Part shown: positions 41,693 through 50,738 of the stretch, piece after piece | How the letters are laid out: each line of letters opens with the position of its first letter | Numbering within the stretch: position 1 is the first letter of the stretch | From: XN24 sp964462675 | GTDB lineage: Bacteria > Pseudomonadota > Gammaproteobacteria > Steroidobacterales > XN24 | DNA: 64,000 nucleotides | Reading direction: 5' to 3' | NCBI GenBank assembly: GCA_964462675.1 | Contig: CAYWYS010000008.1 | Span: 37,941 to 101,940, forward strand | The notes under the pieces: model-generated | The model's input: the letters and a program-made list of their open reading frames with translations, nothing else | The model's database searches: none | What the model was told of the DNA's origin: nothing | Translations under genes and position numbers: made by a program

Positions 41693-41873
41693 GAGCTTTC
41701 GAGGCAATCGGGTTCTCATCGAGATATTCGAAACCCTCGATGCTCACGAAGTCCTCGACGCCCTCTTCCGCAATTGCCAGTCGCACACCGTGCCCCTCCC
41801 AGGTCTCGCGGCGTTCGACACCAGAAGAAGCAGTCGGCAGCGCCCGATACGGCTCAAACTTGAAAGGTGCGGC
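41682..41873 (-). pseudogene. Unassigned ORF remnant
   Basis: The minus strand carries an open frame with coding-like composition (GVERRETWEGHGVRLAIAEE, then VEDFVSIEGFEYLDENP) ending at the TAA 41682-41684, inside the operator palindrome. There is no start codon of its own outside the SDR gene. I recognise no family. It may be the tail of a gene truncated by the neighbouring rearrangements. Confidence 0.25.
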
Positions 41874-42803
41874 TTACCGCCCGGGAAGGCGAGCGTGCCC
41901 GACCGGCACCCCGGTCAATGCCTCACTCAATGCAACCAGCCGGGCACGCGCGCCGGCATCGGCGGGCTGGGGATCGTTCGGCGCCACGGGCTTGCCCGCG
42001 ACATAGAACGCGCCGGGCTCGAGGCTGGGACGGGTGATCAGCCCCATCACGTGGTCGCGGCCCTCGGCGACGGTGGTGCGGGGCGGGATGCCGAGGCTCT
42101 CGACCATGGTGGTGTTCATCAGCGTGGCGGGGTGCAGGGAAATCATCGTGATGCCCTCCGCGGCGAAAGTCGGTGCAAGTTCGACCGTCATGCTCACCTG
42201 CGCCAGCTTGCTCTGGCCGTAGCCGCGGGCATGGGCGCCGGGTTGCTCCAGCATGACGTCGTCGAAGTCGATTGGGTGCGCGCTGCCAGAGGCGACGTTG
42301 ATCACGCGCGACGGCGCCGCCGCAGCCAGGTTGGGGCGCAGCGTGTTCACCAGCACCCAGCCCGCGAGGTAGTTCACGGCAAACTGCAGCTCGTAGCCGT
42401 CGGCGCTGGTGCGGCGCGGCTGGTCGCCGGTAAAAGCAATTCCCGCGTTATTCACCAGCAGGTCGAGCCTGGCGTAGTCCCTGGCGATGGTGTCGGCGAA
42501 ATCGCGCACGGCCTGCATCGACGCGAAGTCGGCGGCATAGAAGCGCGCCGAGCCCTTGCCCGCGGCCTTGATCTCCTCCACGACCGCCTGGCCACGTTCG
42601 GCGTTGCGGCCATGCACGATGACGTGGGCGCCATCGGCAGCCAGGGCCAGGGCCAGTTCGCGTCCCAGGCCATCGGTCGAACCCGTGACCAGGGCGGTCT
42701 TGCCGTCATAAGACAGGGGCCCGGCGATGTCCTGTGCCCGGGATCCGGGCGACCAGGCGGTAGCGGCGGCGAGCGCCAGCAGCGAGATCATGGGCAGGCG
42801 CAT
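41874..42803 (-). CDS. Short-chain dehydrogenase/reductase with signal peptide
   Basis: 309 residues. An N-terminal hydrophobic segment (about 4-23, ending SRA) looks like a signal peptide. The Rossmann part has ALVTGSTDGLGREL (TGxxxGxG, about 37-50), NNAGIA (about 117-122), a catalytic Ser in INVASGSAHP and YGQSK (catalytic Tyr and Lys, about 195-199). It is a classical SDR oxidoreductase, but an exported SDR is unusual because NAD(P) is cytoplasmic. The substrate is unknown. It is divergent from the second toxin-antitoxin pair. Confidence 0.88.
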   Translation of the reverse strand: MRLPMISLLALAAATAWSPGSRAQDIAGPLSYDGKTALVTGSTDGLGRELALALAADGAHVIVHGRNAERGQAVVEEIKAAGKGSARFYAADFASMQAVRDFADTIARDYARLDLLVNNAGIAFTGDQPRRTSADGYELQFAVNYLAGWVLVNTLRPNLAAAAPSRVINVASGSAHPIDFDDVMLEQPGAHARGYGQSKLAQVSMTVELAPTFAAEGITMISLHPATLMNTTMVESLGIPPRTTVAEGRDHVMGLITRPSLEPGAFYVAGKPVAPNDPQPADAGARARLVALSEALTGVPVGHARLPGR

Positions 42804-42919
42804 GGTTGTTCTCCTTTCTAGGCAGGATAGCCGGTATGCGCCGCGGGTTCACCGACCGGGCCGTCGAGGGCTTGCCCGGACTGGTCGGAATACATAAAAT
42901 CAAACTGCCTCTGAATTTC

Positions 42920-43195
42920 ATGACTACCATGCACAAGATCACTGCCACTGAGCTGGCCCGCAATCTCCGGGCGGTGCTGGACCGGGTCCGGGAATCGGGT
43001 GAGGCTTGCATCGTCGAGCGGGGCGGGCAGCCGGTCGTCCAGCTCTCGCCCACGCCGGGCGAGCAGAGCGCCGAGCAGGCGCTGGCCGACCTGTATCGCA
43101 CCTTGTCGCCGGAAGCTGCAGAAGGGTGGCTGGAAGACGCTCGCCGCGGCAGCCGGACCCTCGACGACGAGCTGCGTGATCCGTGGGCTTCCTGA
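42920..43195 (+). CDS. Phd/YefM-type antitoxin (second pair)
   Basis: 91 residues from ATG 42920 (ATG 42929 is also possible). MHKITATELARNLRAVLDRV resembles the Phd/YefM DNA-binding half, and the C-terminal acidic part RTLDDELRDPWAS would bind toxin. It overlaps the PIN toxin gene by 13 bases. Confidence 0.9.
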   Translation: MTTMHKITATELARNLRAVLDRVRESGEACIVERGGQPVVQLSPTPGEQSAEQALADLYRTLSPEAAEGWLEDARRGSRTLDDELRDPWAS

Positions 43196-43602
43196 TCGAT
43201 ACCTGCATCTGGATCGATGTCGAGCAGGGCCGGCTTGGCCCGGCCGACGTGTCCGCTTTCACGGGAGACGCGCCGGTCTATCTGTCGCCCGTCACGCTGG
43301 CCGAGCTGCGGCTCGGCATCGAATTGACGGCGGATCCCGGGGTGCGCCAGAAGCGCCTGGCCACCTATCGACGCATGACCCGCAAACCCTTGCTGGCGAT
43401 CGACGCCGATACCGCGGACGTGTTCGGCGAGATCGCCGGCCTGCTGGCCAAGGCCAGCGGCCGCGCTCGTCGCACCCGCGTCCAGGACCTGTGGCTGGCC
43501 AGCCTGGCGATCCAGCACAGCCTGGGCCTGGTCACGCGTAACCCGCGAGACTTTGCAGATATCCCCGGTCTCGACGTGGTGATCATCGATCTACCGCGCT
43601 GA
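43183..43602 (+). CDS. vapC: PIN-domain toxin (VapC family, second pair)
   Basis: 139 residues from GTG 43183. PIN signatures are GFLIDTCIWIDVEQG (D6), LAELRLGIEL (E44 region) and QDLWLASLAI with VTRNPRDFADI. It is a tRNA/rRNA-cleaving toxin by family. It is coupled to the antitoxin upstream by overlap and is unrelated in orientation to the first pair 1.5 kb away. Confidence 0.93.
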   Translation: MGFLIDTCIWIDVEQGRLGPADVSAFTGDAPVYLSPVTLAELRLGIELTADPGVRQKRLATYRRMTRKPLLAIDADTADVFGEIAGLLAKASGRARRTRVQDLWLASLAIQHSLGLVTRNPRDFADIPGLDVVIIDLPR

Positions 43603-43987
43603 TCGATTCGCCGCCGCTCGAGAGCCCGAATCTGGATCTACGGGGTGCAGGGTGCGGCCCGGGTACCGTGTAGATCAACCGAAGAAGCAGGTCAGACACC
43701 AAACCAAGGTGGCGCCTCCCCTCGACGTGGCCGGTTCAAACGCCACCACGGCTGTTCAACCGCCGTATGACTTGAACAAGCATGCTATTCACCTTGGGAA
43801 CAACATGGACACGTCTGAGGGAATCCGACCTCCGGAGAATCCGGCGGAGTTCCTCTTGTAACATTTCGGCCGCTCATTGCGTCAATGCAGGTGTAATCGT
43901 CGCGCACCAGTCCGTTGCGCCCGGCTCTGCACCGGGGTGACGGTCGGGCGCATTCCGAATTCAATAGACGGCTCAAGAGACACCCGC
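43603..43987 (+). other. 385-base intergenic region with possible ECF-type promoter
   Basis: No coding sequence is convincing here. A short inverted repeat (GATCTAC near 43635 and GTAGATC near 43669) follows the toxin gene. TGTAAC at 43857-43862 is followed by CGTCAA at 43880-43885 with a 17-base spacer, one base longer than the four clear ECF sites, 102 bases before the DUF3179 start. This may be a weaker fifth member. Confidence 0.35.
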
Positions 43988-44986
43988 ATGAACAGCGCTG
44001 CCCGTTGGCCCCGCTCAAGTCACACTCGGATGCGTTTGGGATGGCTACCACTGCTCTTGTTGTCGGCGGGCAACGTGGCGGCACAAGCGGGCAGCTGGGA
44101 AACAAACATCCTCCGGGACGCATTCGGCTACCAGGCTGACACGCCGAGCGATGTCCCATGGGACGAAGTCATGCAAGGCTGCGGTCGACGTGACTGCATC
44201 CCCTCGATTGATGATCCCCGCTTCGTCGCAGCGGGCGATGCAAATTTCCTCGCTGATGAAGACATCGTCATGGCGCTTGAAATGAATGGCGAGGCGCGCG
44301 CTTACCCCGTGACCATCCTCAACTACCATGAGATCGTCAACGATTTCATTGGCGGCCGGCCGGTTGCGGTCACTTATTGTCCGCTGTGCGGCTCGGGCCT
44401 GGTCTTCGAACGGACCTTTGAAGGTCGGGCGGTGGAATTCGGTGTTTCCGGGCTGCTGCGAAAAAACGACCTGATCCTGTACGACCGGGCGTCAGAGTCC
44501 CTCTGGCAACAGATCACCGGCCGGGCATTCGCCGGCCCGCGGCGCGGTGAGGAACTGCGCACGGTGCCGGTGACGATGACTCGCTGGGGCACCTGGCGGG
44601 CAGTTCACCCTGACACCCGTGTGCTCTCGGTCGACACCGGCTTCGATCGGCCATATGCCAACAAGACGCCTTACGGTGACTACGACAGCAATGACAGATT
44701 GCTGTTCCCGGTCGCCCTGGATCGCCGCCTGCATCCCAAGACGGTCGTGTACGGCGTGGAACTCGACGGCGCTTCCTTTGCCGTCACCGAGCGGGCGCTC
44801 ACGCGGGAGAAAAGCATCGAACAGCGCGGCGCGCCGGGATTGGCGTGGCAACTGACCGATGCCGGCCATGTCGCTGTCCGGCGGCTGGACAGCGGCGAGC
44901 CTCTGGTGGCGCACCGTATGTTCTGGTTTGCCTGGTTCAGCTTTCACGTCGATACGGTGCTTTATGACGGCACCGATGGCAACTGA
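43988..44986 (+). CDS. DUF3179 protein, exported
   Basis: 332 residues from ATG 43988, with a signal peptide ending near residue 32. The DUF3179 core is clear: SIDDPRFVAAGDANFLADED, AYPVTILNYHEIVNDFIGGR, VTYCPLCGSGLVFER (Cys pair), FGVSGLLRKNDLILYDR and SLWQQITGRAFAGPRRG. The C-terminal region has HRMFWFAWFSFH. The molecular function is unknown. It starts a gene series leading into arsM and arsS. Confidence 0.9.
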   Translation: MNSAARWPRSSHTRMRLGWLPLLLLSAGNVAAQAGSWETNILRDAFGYQADTPSDVPWDEVMQGCGRRDCIPSIDDPRFVAAGDANFLADEDIVMALEMNGEARAYPVTILNYHEIVNDFIGGRPVAVTYCPLCGSGLVFERTFEGRAVEFGVSGLLRKNDLILYDRASESLWQQITGRAFAGPRRGEELRTVPVTMTRWGTWRAVHPDTRVLSVDTGFDRPYANKTPYGDYDSNDRLLFPVALDRRLHPKTVVYGVELDGASFAVTERALTREKSIEQRGAPGLAWQLTDAGHVAVRRLDSGEPLVAHRMFWFAWFSFHVDTVLYDGTDGN

Positions 44987-45025
44987 CAGCCGAGTCAATT
45001 GGATCGTCATGAAGTTGGCAGCGCC

Positions 45026-45454
45026 ATGCTGAAATCATTCAATGCTCAGCTCAAGCAGAACATGGTCGCGATCATCAGCCTGGTGCTCGCCATCCTGAGC
45101 CTGTCGTACAACACTTGGCGTAATGAGCTCACCGAGCACAACCGCAACATTCGCCAAGCAGGTTTCGAGATGCTCATGACCCTGGGTGAGGTTCATCAAA
45201 TTGTATTCTTTCTGCACTATGACAAGGACGAGGTCCGGGGCAACCCCCGGCTCGGGTGGGCCAAGGTGCTGCTTGTTGCCGACCTCGCCGCGATCATGCC
45301 GGACTCGGTTTCTGCATCGGCAGAGTCGCTGACTGCGACCTGGGGCGTTGACTGGCCGGCGCTTGGTAAGGACGAACTTGCTGCGCAGCGGGTTTCACAC
45401 GCCGTAGATGCGGTCCGGAAAGCCACGCTGAATGAGCTGGCAAGTCTGAAATGA
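45026..45454 (+). CDS. Single-helix membrane protein of unknown function
   Basis: 142 residues from ATG 45026. One N-terminal membrane helix (about 11-27, MVAIISLVLAILSLSYNTW) is followed by a soluble helical domain (ELTEHNRNIRQAGFEMLMTL). I do not recognise a family. It is 39 bases after the DUF3179 gene and 80 bases before arsM, same strand. Confidence 0.65.
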   Translation: MLKSFNAQLKQNMVAIISLVLAILSLSYNTWRNELTEHNRNIRQAGFEMLMTLGEVHQIVFFLHYDKDEVRGNPRLGWAKVLLVADLAAIMPDSVSASAESLTATWGVDWPALGKDELAAQRVSHAVDAVRKATLNELASLK

Positions 45455-45534
45455 ACTGACCGGGGCCGACGACTATCGGCTGCACTAAACGTGCTACGAG
45501 TGGTCGCTCAATGATCATCGACAAGGGCATTGAC

Positions 45535-46593
45535 ATGAACGCGATACTAGAATCCGCGGCGCTGAAACAGGTCCGCCATTATTACGGCGAAGTGCTGAAG
45601 TCCAGCCGTGACCTGAAGACCGGCGCCTGTTGCGCCTCGGAAACTCTGCCCGAGCACCTGCGAGGCCTGCTCGCCAATGTCCATGCCGAAGTGCGGGATC
45701 GATTTTATGGCTGCGGCGCACCCCTGCCACCAGCACTCGATGGCTGCGTCGTGCTTGATCTGGGCTGCGGCTCCGGACGGGACAGCTATCTGTTGTCACA
45801 GCTCGTTGGAGAGGAGGGTCAGGTCATCGGTGTCGACATGACCGCGGGGCAACTGGCCGTTGCGCACCGTCACCTGGGCTGGCACATGAATCGCTTCGGT
45901 TACCGCCGGCCGAACGTGCACTTCGTCGAGGGATTCATCGAGGACCTCCGGACTGCGGGGATCGCCGACGATAGCGTCGACGTCGTGGTCTCGAATTGCG
46001 TGGTCAACCTTTCGCCGGACAAGGGAAGGGTGTTCGCCGAGATGTTGCGTGTGCTCAAGCCCGGCGGGGAATTCTACTTTTCGGACGTATTCGCGAGCCG
46101 GCGCATCCCGCGCGCCCTGCAAAAAGATCCGGTCCTGCGCGGTGAGTGCCTTGGTGGCGCGCTGTATCTGGAGGACTTTCGCCGCATGATGTACCAGGCC
46201 GGCTGCGCCGATGTGCGCGTGGCAAGTTCCAGCCCGGTGCCGCTGCTCGATCCAGAAATCGAACGCAAGATCGGCTTCGTCAAGTTCCGCTCGCTGACGA
46301 TGCGCGGATTCAAATTGACACTCGAGGATCGCTGCGAGGACTACGGCCAGGTCGCGACCTACCTCGGCACGATCGAGGGGCAGCCGCACGCCTTCGCTCT
46401 GGATGACCATCATCGGTTCGAGCGCGACCGTCCGATGACCGTGTGCGGCAACACCGCGGATATGCTCTCCGTCTCGCGTTACGCGGAGCACTTTCGAGTT
46501 ACCGGCGACAAGCAAACACATTTTGGCCTGTTCCCATGCGGACCCGCTCGCGACGTGGCGGGGACAGCCGTCGAATTACCCCCATGCTGTTGA
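45535..46593 (+). CDS. arsM: Arsenite S-adenosylmethionine methyltransferase
   Basis: 352 residues from ATG 45535, with AAGGG 7-8 bases upstream. The SAM motif VLDLGCGSGRDS (about 73-84) and the ArsM cysteines are visible: C60 region (FYGCGAP), SNCVVNLSPDKGR (about 150) and RGECLGGALY (about 200). It ends in a PPCC tail. ArsM methylates As(III) using SAM. It is followed by arsS, and in known pairs ArsM makes dimethylarsenite that ArsS converts to an arsenosugar precursor. Confidence 0.96.
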   Translation: MNAILESAALKQVRHYYGEVLKSSRDLKTGACCASETLPEHLRGLLANVHAEVRDRFYGCGAPLPPALDGCVVLDLGCGSGRDSYLLSQLVGEEGQVIGVDMTAGQLAVAHRHLGWHMNRFGYRRPNVHFVEGFIEDLRTAGIADDSVDVVVSNCVVNLSPDKGRVFAEMLRVLKPGGEFYFSDVFASRRIPRALQKDPVLRGECLGGALYLEDFRRMMYQAGCADVRVASSSPVPLLDPEIERKIGFVKFRSLTMRGFKLTLEDRCEDYGQVATYLGTIEGQPHAFALDDHHRFERDRPMTVCGNTADMLSVSRYAEHFRVTGDKQTHFGLFPCGPARDVAGTAVELPPCC

Positions 46594-46638
46594 AGAAATT
46601 CCAAGACATTTCGGGAGCAAGGCCGGAGCCCCATATCC

Positions 46639-47595
46639 ATGCGTGACACCCTGCCTCTGCTGATGAGAAACGGCGACTTTCCGGCGATCGAGCGTGATCG
46701 CCTTGAGACGTTGCAGATGAACCTCGGCTACCTGTGCAATCTGAGCTGCATCCACTGTCATGTGAACGCGGGTCCGAAGCGCACGGAGCTCATGGATCGC
46801 GACACGATGGAGATCGCACTTGTCGCCGCAGAGCGTTGCGGCGTACAAACTATCGACTTGACCGGCGGCTCGCCGGAGATGAACCCACATTTCCGCTGGC
46901 TGGTGGAGGCCGCGCGCAGTCGCGGCCTGCACGTGATGGATCGCCTCAATCCCACCATCATCGAAGAGCCCGGCTTCGAGTGGGTAGCAGGTTTTCTCGC
47001 GGCCCACAATGTCGAGGTTATAGCGTCGCTACCTTGCTATAAGGAGGAGAACGTGGACCAGCAGCGCGGTGACGGCGTGTTCGAGTCATCGATCCGAGCC
47101 CTGCGAAAGCTCAATTCGCTGGGCTACGGTCGGGCGGGCACGGGCCTGGTGCTGAACCTGGTTTACAACCCGAACGGCGCCTACCTGCCGCCGCCGCAGG
47201 CCGGGCTGAAAGAGGACTACAAGCGGCTCCTCGGTGAGCGATTCGGCATCGTATTCAATGAGTTGTTCGCGCTTGCCAACATGCCGATCAAGCGCTTCGG
47301 TTCGTGGCTGCTGTCGAAGAACGAGTTCGACGACTACACTGCAATGCTGCGCGATGCACACCAGGCTGCGAACCTCGACGCGGTCATGTGCCGGTCACTG
47401 CTGAGTGTCGACTGGCAGGGATACATCTATGACTGCGACTTCAACCAGATGCTCGGCATACCGGCGGGCGGCAGCGGGCGGCGGCACCTGCGGGATCTCA
47501 TGGATTGGCCCTTGCCACAGCAAATTGCAGTAGCACGCCACTGCTATGGGTGCACTGCCGGCCAGGGTTCCAGTTGTGGTGGCGCGCTGAAATGA
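46639..47595 (+). CDS. arsS: Radical-SAM arsenosugar biosynthesis enzyme
   Basis: 318 residues. The radical-SAM cluster C33-x3-C37-x2-C40 sits in YLCNLSCIHCH. LDLTGGSPEMNPHF-like IDLTGGSPEMNP is the SAM-binding GGE equivalent. C-terminal Cys-rich segments (MCRSLLSVDWQGYIYDCDFN, HCYGCTAGQGSSCGG) bind auxiliary clusters. ArsS adds 5'-deoxyadenosyl to dimethylarsenite, giving the core of arsenosugars. It is followed at 13 bases by an acyltransferase. Confidence 0.95.
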   Translation: MRDTLPLLMRNGDFPAIERDRLETLQMNLGYLCNLSCIHCHVNAGPKRTELMDRDTMEIALVAAERCGVQTIDLTGGSPEMNPHFRWLVEAARSRGLHVMDRLNPTIIEEPGFEWVAGFLAAHNVEVIASLPCYKEENVDQQRGDGVFESSIRALRKLNSLGYGRAGTGLVLNLVYNPNGAYLPPPQAGLKEDYKRLLGERFGIVFNELFALANMPIKRFGSWLLSKNEFDDYTAMLRDAHQAANLDAVMCRSLLSVDWQGYIYDCDFNQMLGIPAGGSGRRHLRDLMDWPLPQQIAVARHCYGCTAGQGSSCGGALK

Positions 47596-47608
47596 GCTGG
47601 GCCGCGTA

Positions 47609-49393
47609 ATGAGCCAATCGATCGAGACATCCGAATCGGATTCGCCGGAGCGGTGGCGGATCAGCATCCGCACACTTGCGCCGCCAGGCACAAGGCTGGC
47701 GAGATGGCTGGGGTTGATCGGGCCGGCCGTCGACAGGTTGCTCGGTATAGCCGCCATCGATGCGATATACCAGAGCAACAATCTGGAAGGGTTGCCGCCG
47801 TTCGACTTCTCCAGCGCCTCGCTCAGAGCGATCGGTGCCTCGGCGCAGCCGACACGAACGCTGGTGGAGGCCGGAATTCCCACCGAAGGGCCCTTGCTGA
47901 TTGTCTGCAACCATCCCTTTGGCGCCATCGAGGCCCTGGTGCTCGCTGATGCCTTGCGGGGCATCCGTCATGACGTACGGTTCCTGGCCAACGCCGGACT
48001 GCGCGTCTTCCGCGAGCTACATCCGCTGCTGATTGCCACCAATCCCTTGCGGGTCACGCAAAAGAACCTGTCATCCATTCGCCGCTGCGAGGCGCACCTG
48101 CGGGCGGGCGGCGTACTGGTCCTCTTTCCCGCGGGCAAGGTCTCATTTCACCAGCGCGACAAGCGCCGCATCACTGACGGCCCGTGGAACCGACTGGTCG
48201 GCCGGCTGGCACTCGCAACCGGCGCGCCGATCATGCCGATCTTTTTTCACGGCACCAACAGCGGGGCTTTCCATACCCTCGGGCGCCTCTGGGACCGCTC
48301 GAAGCTTTTCCTGTTGCCGCGGGAGCTTCTGCGGAAAAGTGGGCACAGCATCCGCTACAGCGCGGGTGCGCCCATCCCGGGGGCGGCCGTGCGCCACCTG
48401 GACGCACGGGGCGTGACGGCCTACGCCCGGCTCATGTGCTATGCCCAGGACTTCCCGTGCAATCCGGCCCGCGCGCCATCGTCTTCGCAACTGGAGCAGC
48501 TGGCGCCGGCGGGCGATGTGGTGCACATCGAGCAGGAAATCGACGCGCTGCCCGGACCGCAGCACTTGCTCGAGTTCAAGAACTTCTGCGTGGGCTACGC
48601 GCTGGCGGACCAGGCGCCAGCGCTCATGGCCGACATCGCACGGGGACGCGAGCGCGTATTCCGGATGCATGACGAGGGCAGCGGGCGACCGCTGGACAGC
48701 GACGAGTTCGACCGCAGCTATGTGCAATTGTTCGTCTGGGACCGCGCGGGACGGGGCCTGGTGGGCGCGTACCGCATGGGGCGGACCGACCTGCTGCTGG
48801 CGCAGACCGGTCCCAGCGGCATCTATCTGTCCCACATGTTCGATTTCGGGCCGGAATTCCATGACCCCGCAGCGCCCTCGCTCGAGCTCGGCCGGTCGTT
48901 CATCGTGCCTGAGCACCAGAAAAGCTTTCATGCGCTGTACCTGCTCTGGCAGGGAATCGGTCGTTACCTCGCGGCTCATCCGCAGTACCGTCGACTCTAC
49001 GGAACCGTCTCGTTGTCGCGCCAATACGACGAGCGCGCCGTGGCCATGCTATGCGATGCCCTAGTCGAACCCTCGATGGACGTGCGGCCCCGCCAGCCGC
49101 TCGCCAGGACGATTCATCCGGAGTGGCGTGATTACCGGGCTGCCGTCGGTCGCCCCGATCTCGCGACGCTCTCGGCCATGGTGCGGAGCCTGGATGCAGA
49201 CGGCAAGAACCTGCCGGTGCTGCTGCGGCATTACATGAAGCTGGGCGCGCGCTTCCACTGCGTCGGCATCGACCCGAACTTCAACGACACGCCCGGCCTG
49301 CTGCTGTCTGTCGATGTCCCGGCGCTCGGCCCGAAGATCCTGGGAACGTTTCTCGGGCCGGCGGCTGATGACTACCTGGCCTGGGCCGGATGA
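47609..49393 (+). CDS. Fused PlsC/OlsB-type acyltransferase (OlsF-like)
   Basis: 594 residues in two parts. The N-terminal part (about 1-275) is a PlsC-like acyltransferase with NHPFGAIEAL (101-110), LFPAGKVS and IMPIFFHGTN. The C-terminal part (about 310-590) is a GNAT/OlsB-like N-acyltransferase with VGAYRMG, PSLELGRSFIVPEHQ and LLRHYMKLGARFHCVGIDPNF. This matches OlsF, a single protein that makes ornithine lipid by N- then O-acylation. In OlsF the C-terminal domain adds the N-linked fatty acid. It overlaps the DinB gene by 4 bases. Its position directly after arsM-arsS raises the possibility of an arsenic-containing or stress-modified lipid. Confidence 0.88.
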   Translation: MSQSIETSESDSPERWRISIRTLAPPGTRLARWLGLIGPAVDRLLGIAAIDAIYQSNNLEGLPPFDFSSASLRAIGASAQPTRTLVEAGIPTEGPLLIVCNHPFGAIEALVLADALRGIRHDVRFLANAGLRVFRELHPLLIATNPLRVTQKNLSSIRRCEAHLRAGGVLVLFPAGKVSFHQRDKRRITDGPWNRLVGRLALATGAPIMPIFFHGTNSGAFHTLGRLWDRSKLFLLPRELLRKSGHSIRYSAGAPIPGAAVRHLDARGVTAYARLMCYAQDFPCNPARAPSSSQLEQLAPAGDVVHIEQEIDALPGPQHLLEFKNFCVGYALADQAPALMADIARGRERVFRMHDEGSGRPLDSDEFDRSYVQLFVWDRAGRGLVGAYRMGRTDLLLAQTGPSGIYLSHMFDFGPEFHDPAAPSLELGRSFIVPEHQKSFHALYLLWQGIGRYLAAHPQYRRLYGTVSLSRQYDERAVAMLCDALVEPSMDVRPRQPLARTIHPEWRDYRAAVGRPDLATLSAMVRSLDADGKNLPVLLRHYMKLGARFHCVGIDPNFNDTPGLLLSVDVPALGPKILGTFLGPAADDYLAWAG

Positions 49394-49905
49394 AGCACAG
49401 GGTTTCCCAGCTCATCGAGATCCTGCAGCAGGGCAGTTCGCTCGTGGACAGCATGACCGACCTGCATTACTGCGTCGGCGACGATGACCCGTGGGGCGGA
49501 TCCGTTGGTGCACACCTGCGTCACATCCTCAACCATTGCCACAGTTTCCTGGCAGGGCAGGAAAGCGGCCGGGTCAACTATGATCAACGCGTTCGCGGCA
49601 CCATTGTCGAACACGACCGCAGCGCCGGCATGGAGGCCATCAAGCAGACCTGCGCCGCATTGGCTGCCCGGACAACGGCACGCGCGCTGGAGGTTTTCGT
49701 GGCTGGCGAGGGAGGCCACCCCGACGCGTGGGTACCGAGTTCGTCGCGCCGCGAACTCGAGTTCCTGGTGAGCCACACGATTCATCACTACGCGATCATC
49801 GCCAGCATCTGCCGCGCCCAGGGCGTGGACGTCGCGGTGGACTTCGGCGTCGCGCCGTCGACGATACGATACCGTACCGGCCTGGACGTTCCGCGTGCCG
49901 GTTGA
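49390..49905 (+). CDS. DinB-family protein
   Basis: 171 residues with the DinB four-helix arrangement and three metal-site histidines: HLRHILNHCHSFL (about 43-55), and FLVSHTIHHYAIIA near 127-140. Family members are metal-dependent transferases or hydrolases, mostly uncharacterised. The ATG 49390 overlaps the acyltransferase stop and the next gene overlaps by 11 bases, so it is part of a tightly coupled operon. Confidence 0.85.
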   Translation: MKHRVSQLIEILQQGSSLVDSMTDLHYCVGDDDPWGGSVGAHLRHILNHCHSFLAGQESGRVNYDQRVRGTIVEHDRSAGMEAIKQTCAALAARTTARALEVFVAGEGGHPDAWVPSSSRRELEFLVSHTIHHYAIIASICRAQGVDVAVDFGVAPSTIRYRTGLDVPRAG

Positions 49906-50653
49906 GACAAGACAGTTGGACAAGCCGTTCAATGCGCCTGATAGTCGCGTGGGCCGCGCGGTATTCAGATTCCTTGGCTGGCTGGAGCGACGAATCGCCG
50001 GCGCCTCGTTGGTCGGTACGACGGCATTTTTCCCGGACTCACTGTTTCCATGGGTGCAGCCGCTCAAGGCAAACTGGCGCGGAGTCGAAGTCGAGGCGGC
50101 GCGGGTGCTGCTGGAGCGGGCGAAGCTGCCTTCGTTCCAGGACATTTCCAGGGAAGTCGGCTACATCACCGATGACGATCGCTGGAAGACGTTCATGTTG
50201 CTGGGCTATGGGCTGCGGTCGGAACCGAACCTGCGTCGCTGCCCGGCCACCGCGGCGATGCTGGAACGCATCCCCGGCGTGAAAACCGCATTCTTTTCGA
50301 TACTCGAGCCGGGCAAGCGTATTCCACCCCATCGTGGCCCATACAACGGCGTGCTGCGCCTGCACCTGGGGCTGGTGATCCCGGCGGAGCCGGAGCGCTG
50401 CTGGCTGCGCGTGGCTGATGAGCGACGCCACTGGCTGCCCGGCGAGGTGCTCATCTTCGACGACTCGCTCGAGCATGAGGTGCACAACGACAGCGACGAG
50501 GTACGCGTGGTGCTGTTCGTGGATTTCCTCAGGCCCTGCCGGGTGCCGGTGGCCTGGCTCAACCGGCTGGTCGTGTACCTGGCCCGTTTCAGCCCGATGG
50601 TGCGGGCGGCGCGGCGCAACCAGGAACGATGGGAGCGCGCGCACTACGCGTGA
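49895..50653 (+). CDS. Aspartyl/asparaginyl beta-hydroxylase-like lipid hydroxylase (OlsC/LpxO-like)
   Basis: 252 residues from GTG 49895. The double-stranded beta-helix shows RIPPHRGPYNGVLRLHLGL (first iron His) and FDDSLEHEVHNDSDEVRVVL (second His). It belongs to the Fe(II)/2-oxoglutarate AspH-type family, which includes LpxO (lipid A) and OlsC (ornithine lipid hydroxylase). Following an OlsF-like gene, an ornithine-lipid hydroxylase role is likely. GTG overlaps the DinB stop. Confidence 0.85.
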   Translation: MPVETRQLDKPFNAPDSRVGRAVFRFLGWLERRIAGASLVGTTAFFPDSLFPWVQPLKANWRGVEVEAARVLLERAKLPSFQDISREVGYITDDDRWKTFMLLGYGLRSEPNLRRCPATAAMLERIPGVKTAFFSILEPGKRIPPHRGPYNGVLRLHLGLVIPAEPERCWLRVADERRHWLPGEVLIFDDSLEHEVHNDSDEVRVVLFVDFLRPCRVPVAWLNRLVVYLARFSPMVRAARRNQERWERAHYA

Positions 50654-50738
50654 GACACGTCCGCTGGCACGGGTGGCGCATCGCCCTGATGCTCGGATCT
50701 TGCGCCTGCAGACACCGCCGTGCTGATTCTTCCTGATA

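Noticed and set aside
43652..43861. 69-residue plus-strand ORF in the intergenic region
   Set aside because: No ribosome binding site, no motif, and composition unlike the neighbours; probably chance.
46639..47595. Radical-SAM gene as the anSME that matures the Ser-type sulfatase
   Set aside because: It directly follows arsM and has the ArsS-type Cys-rich C-terminus. anSMEs are longer and have a different auxiliary cluster pattern.
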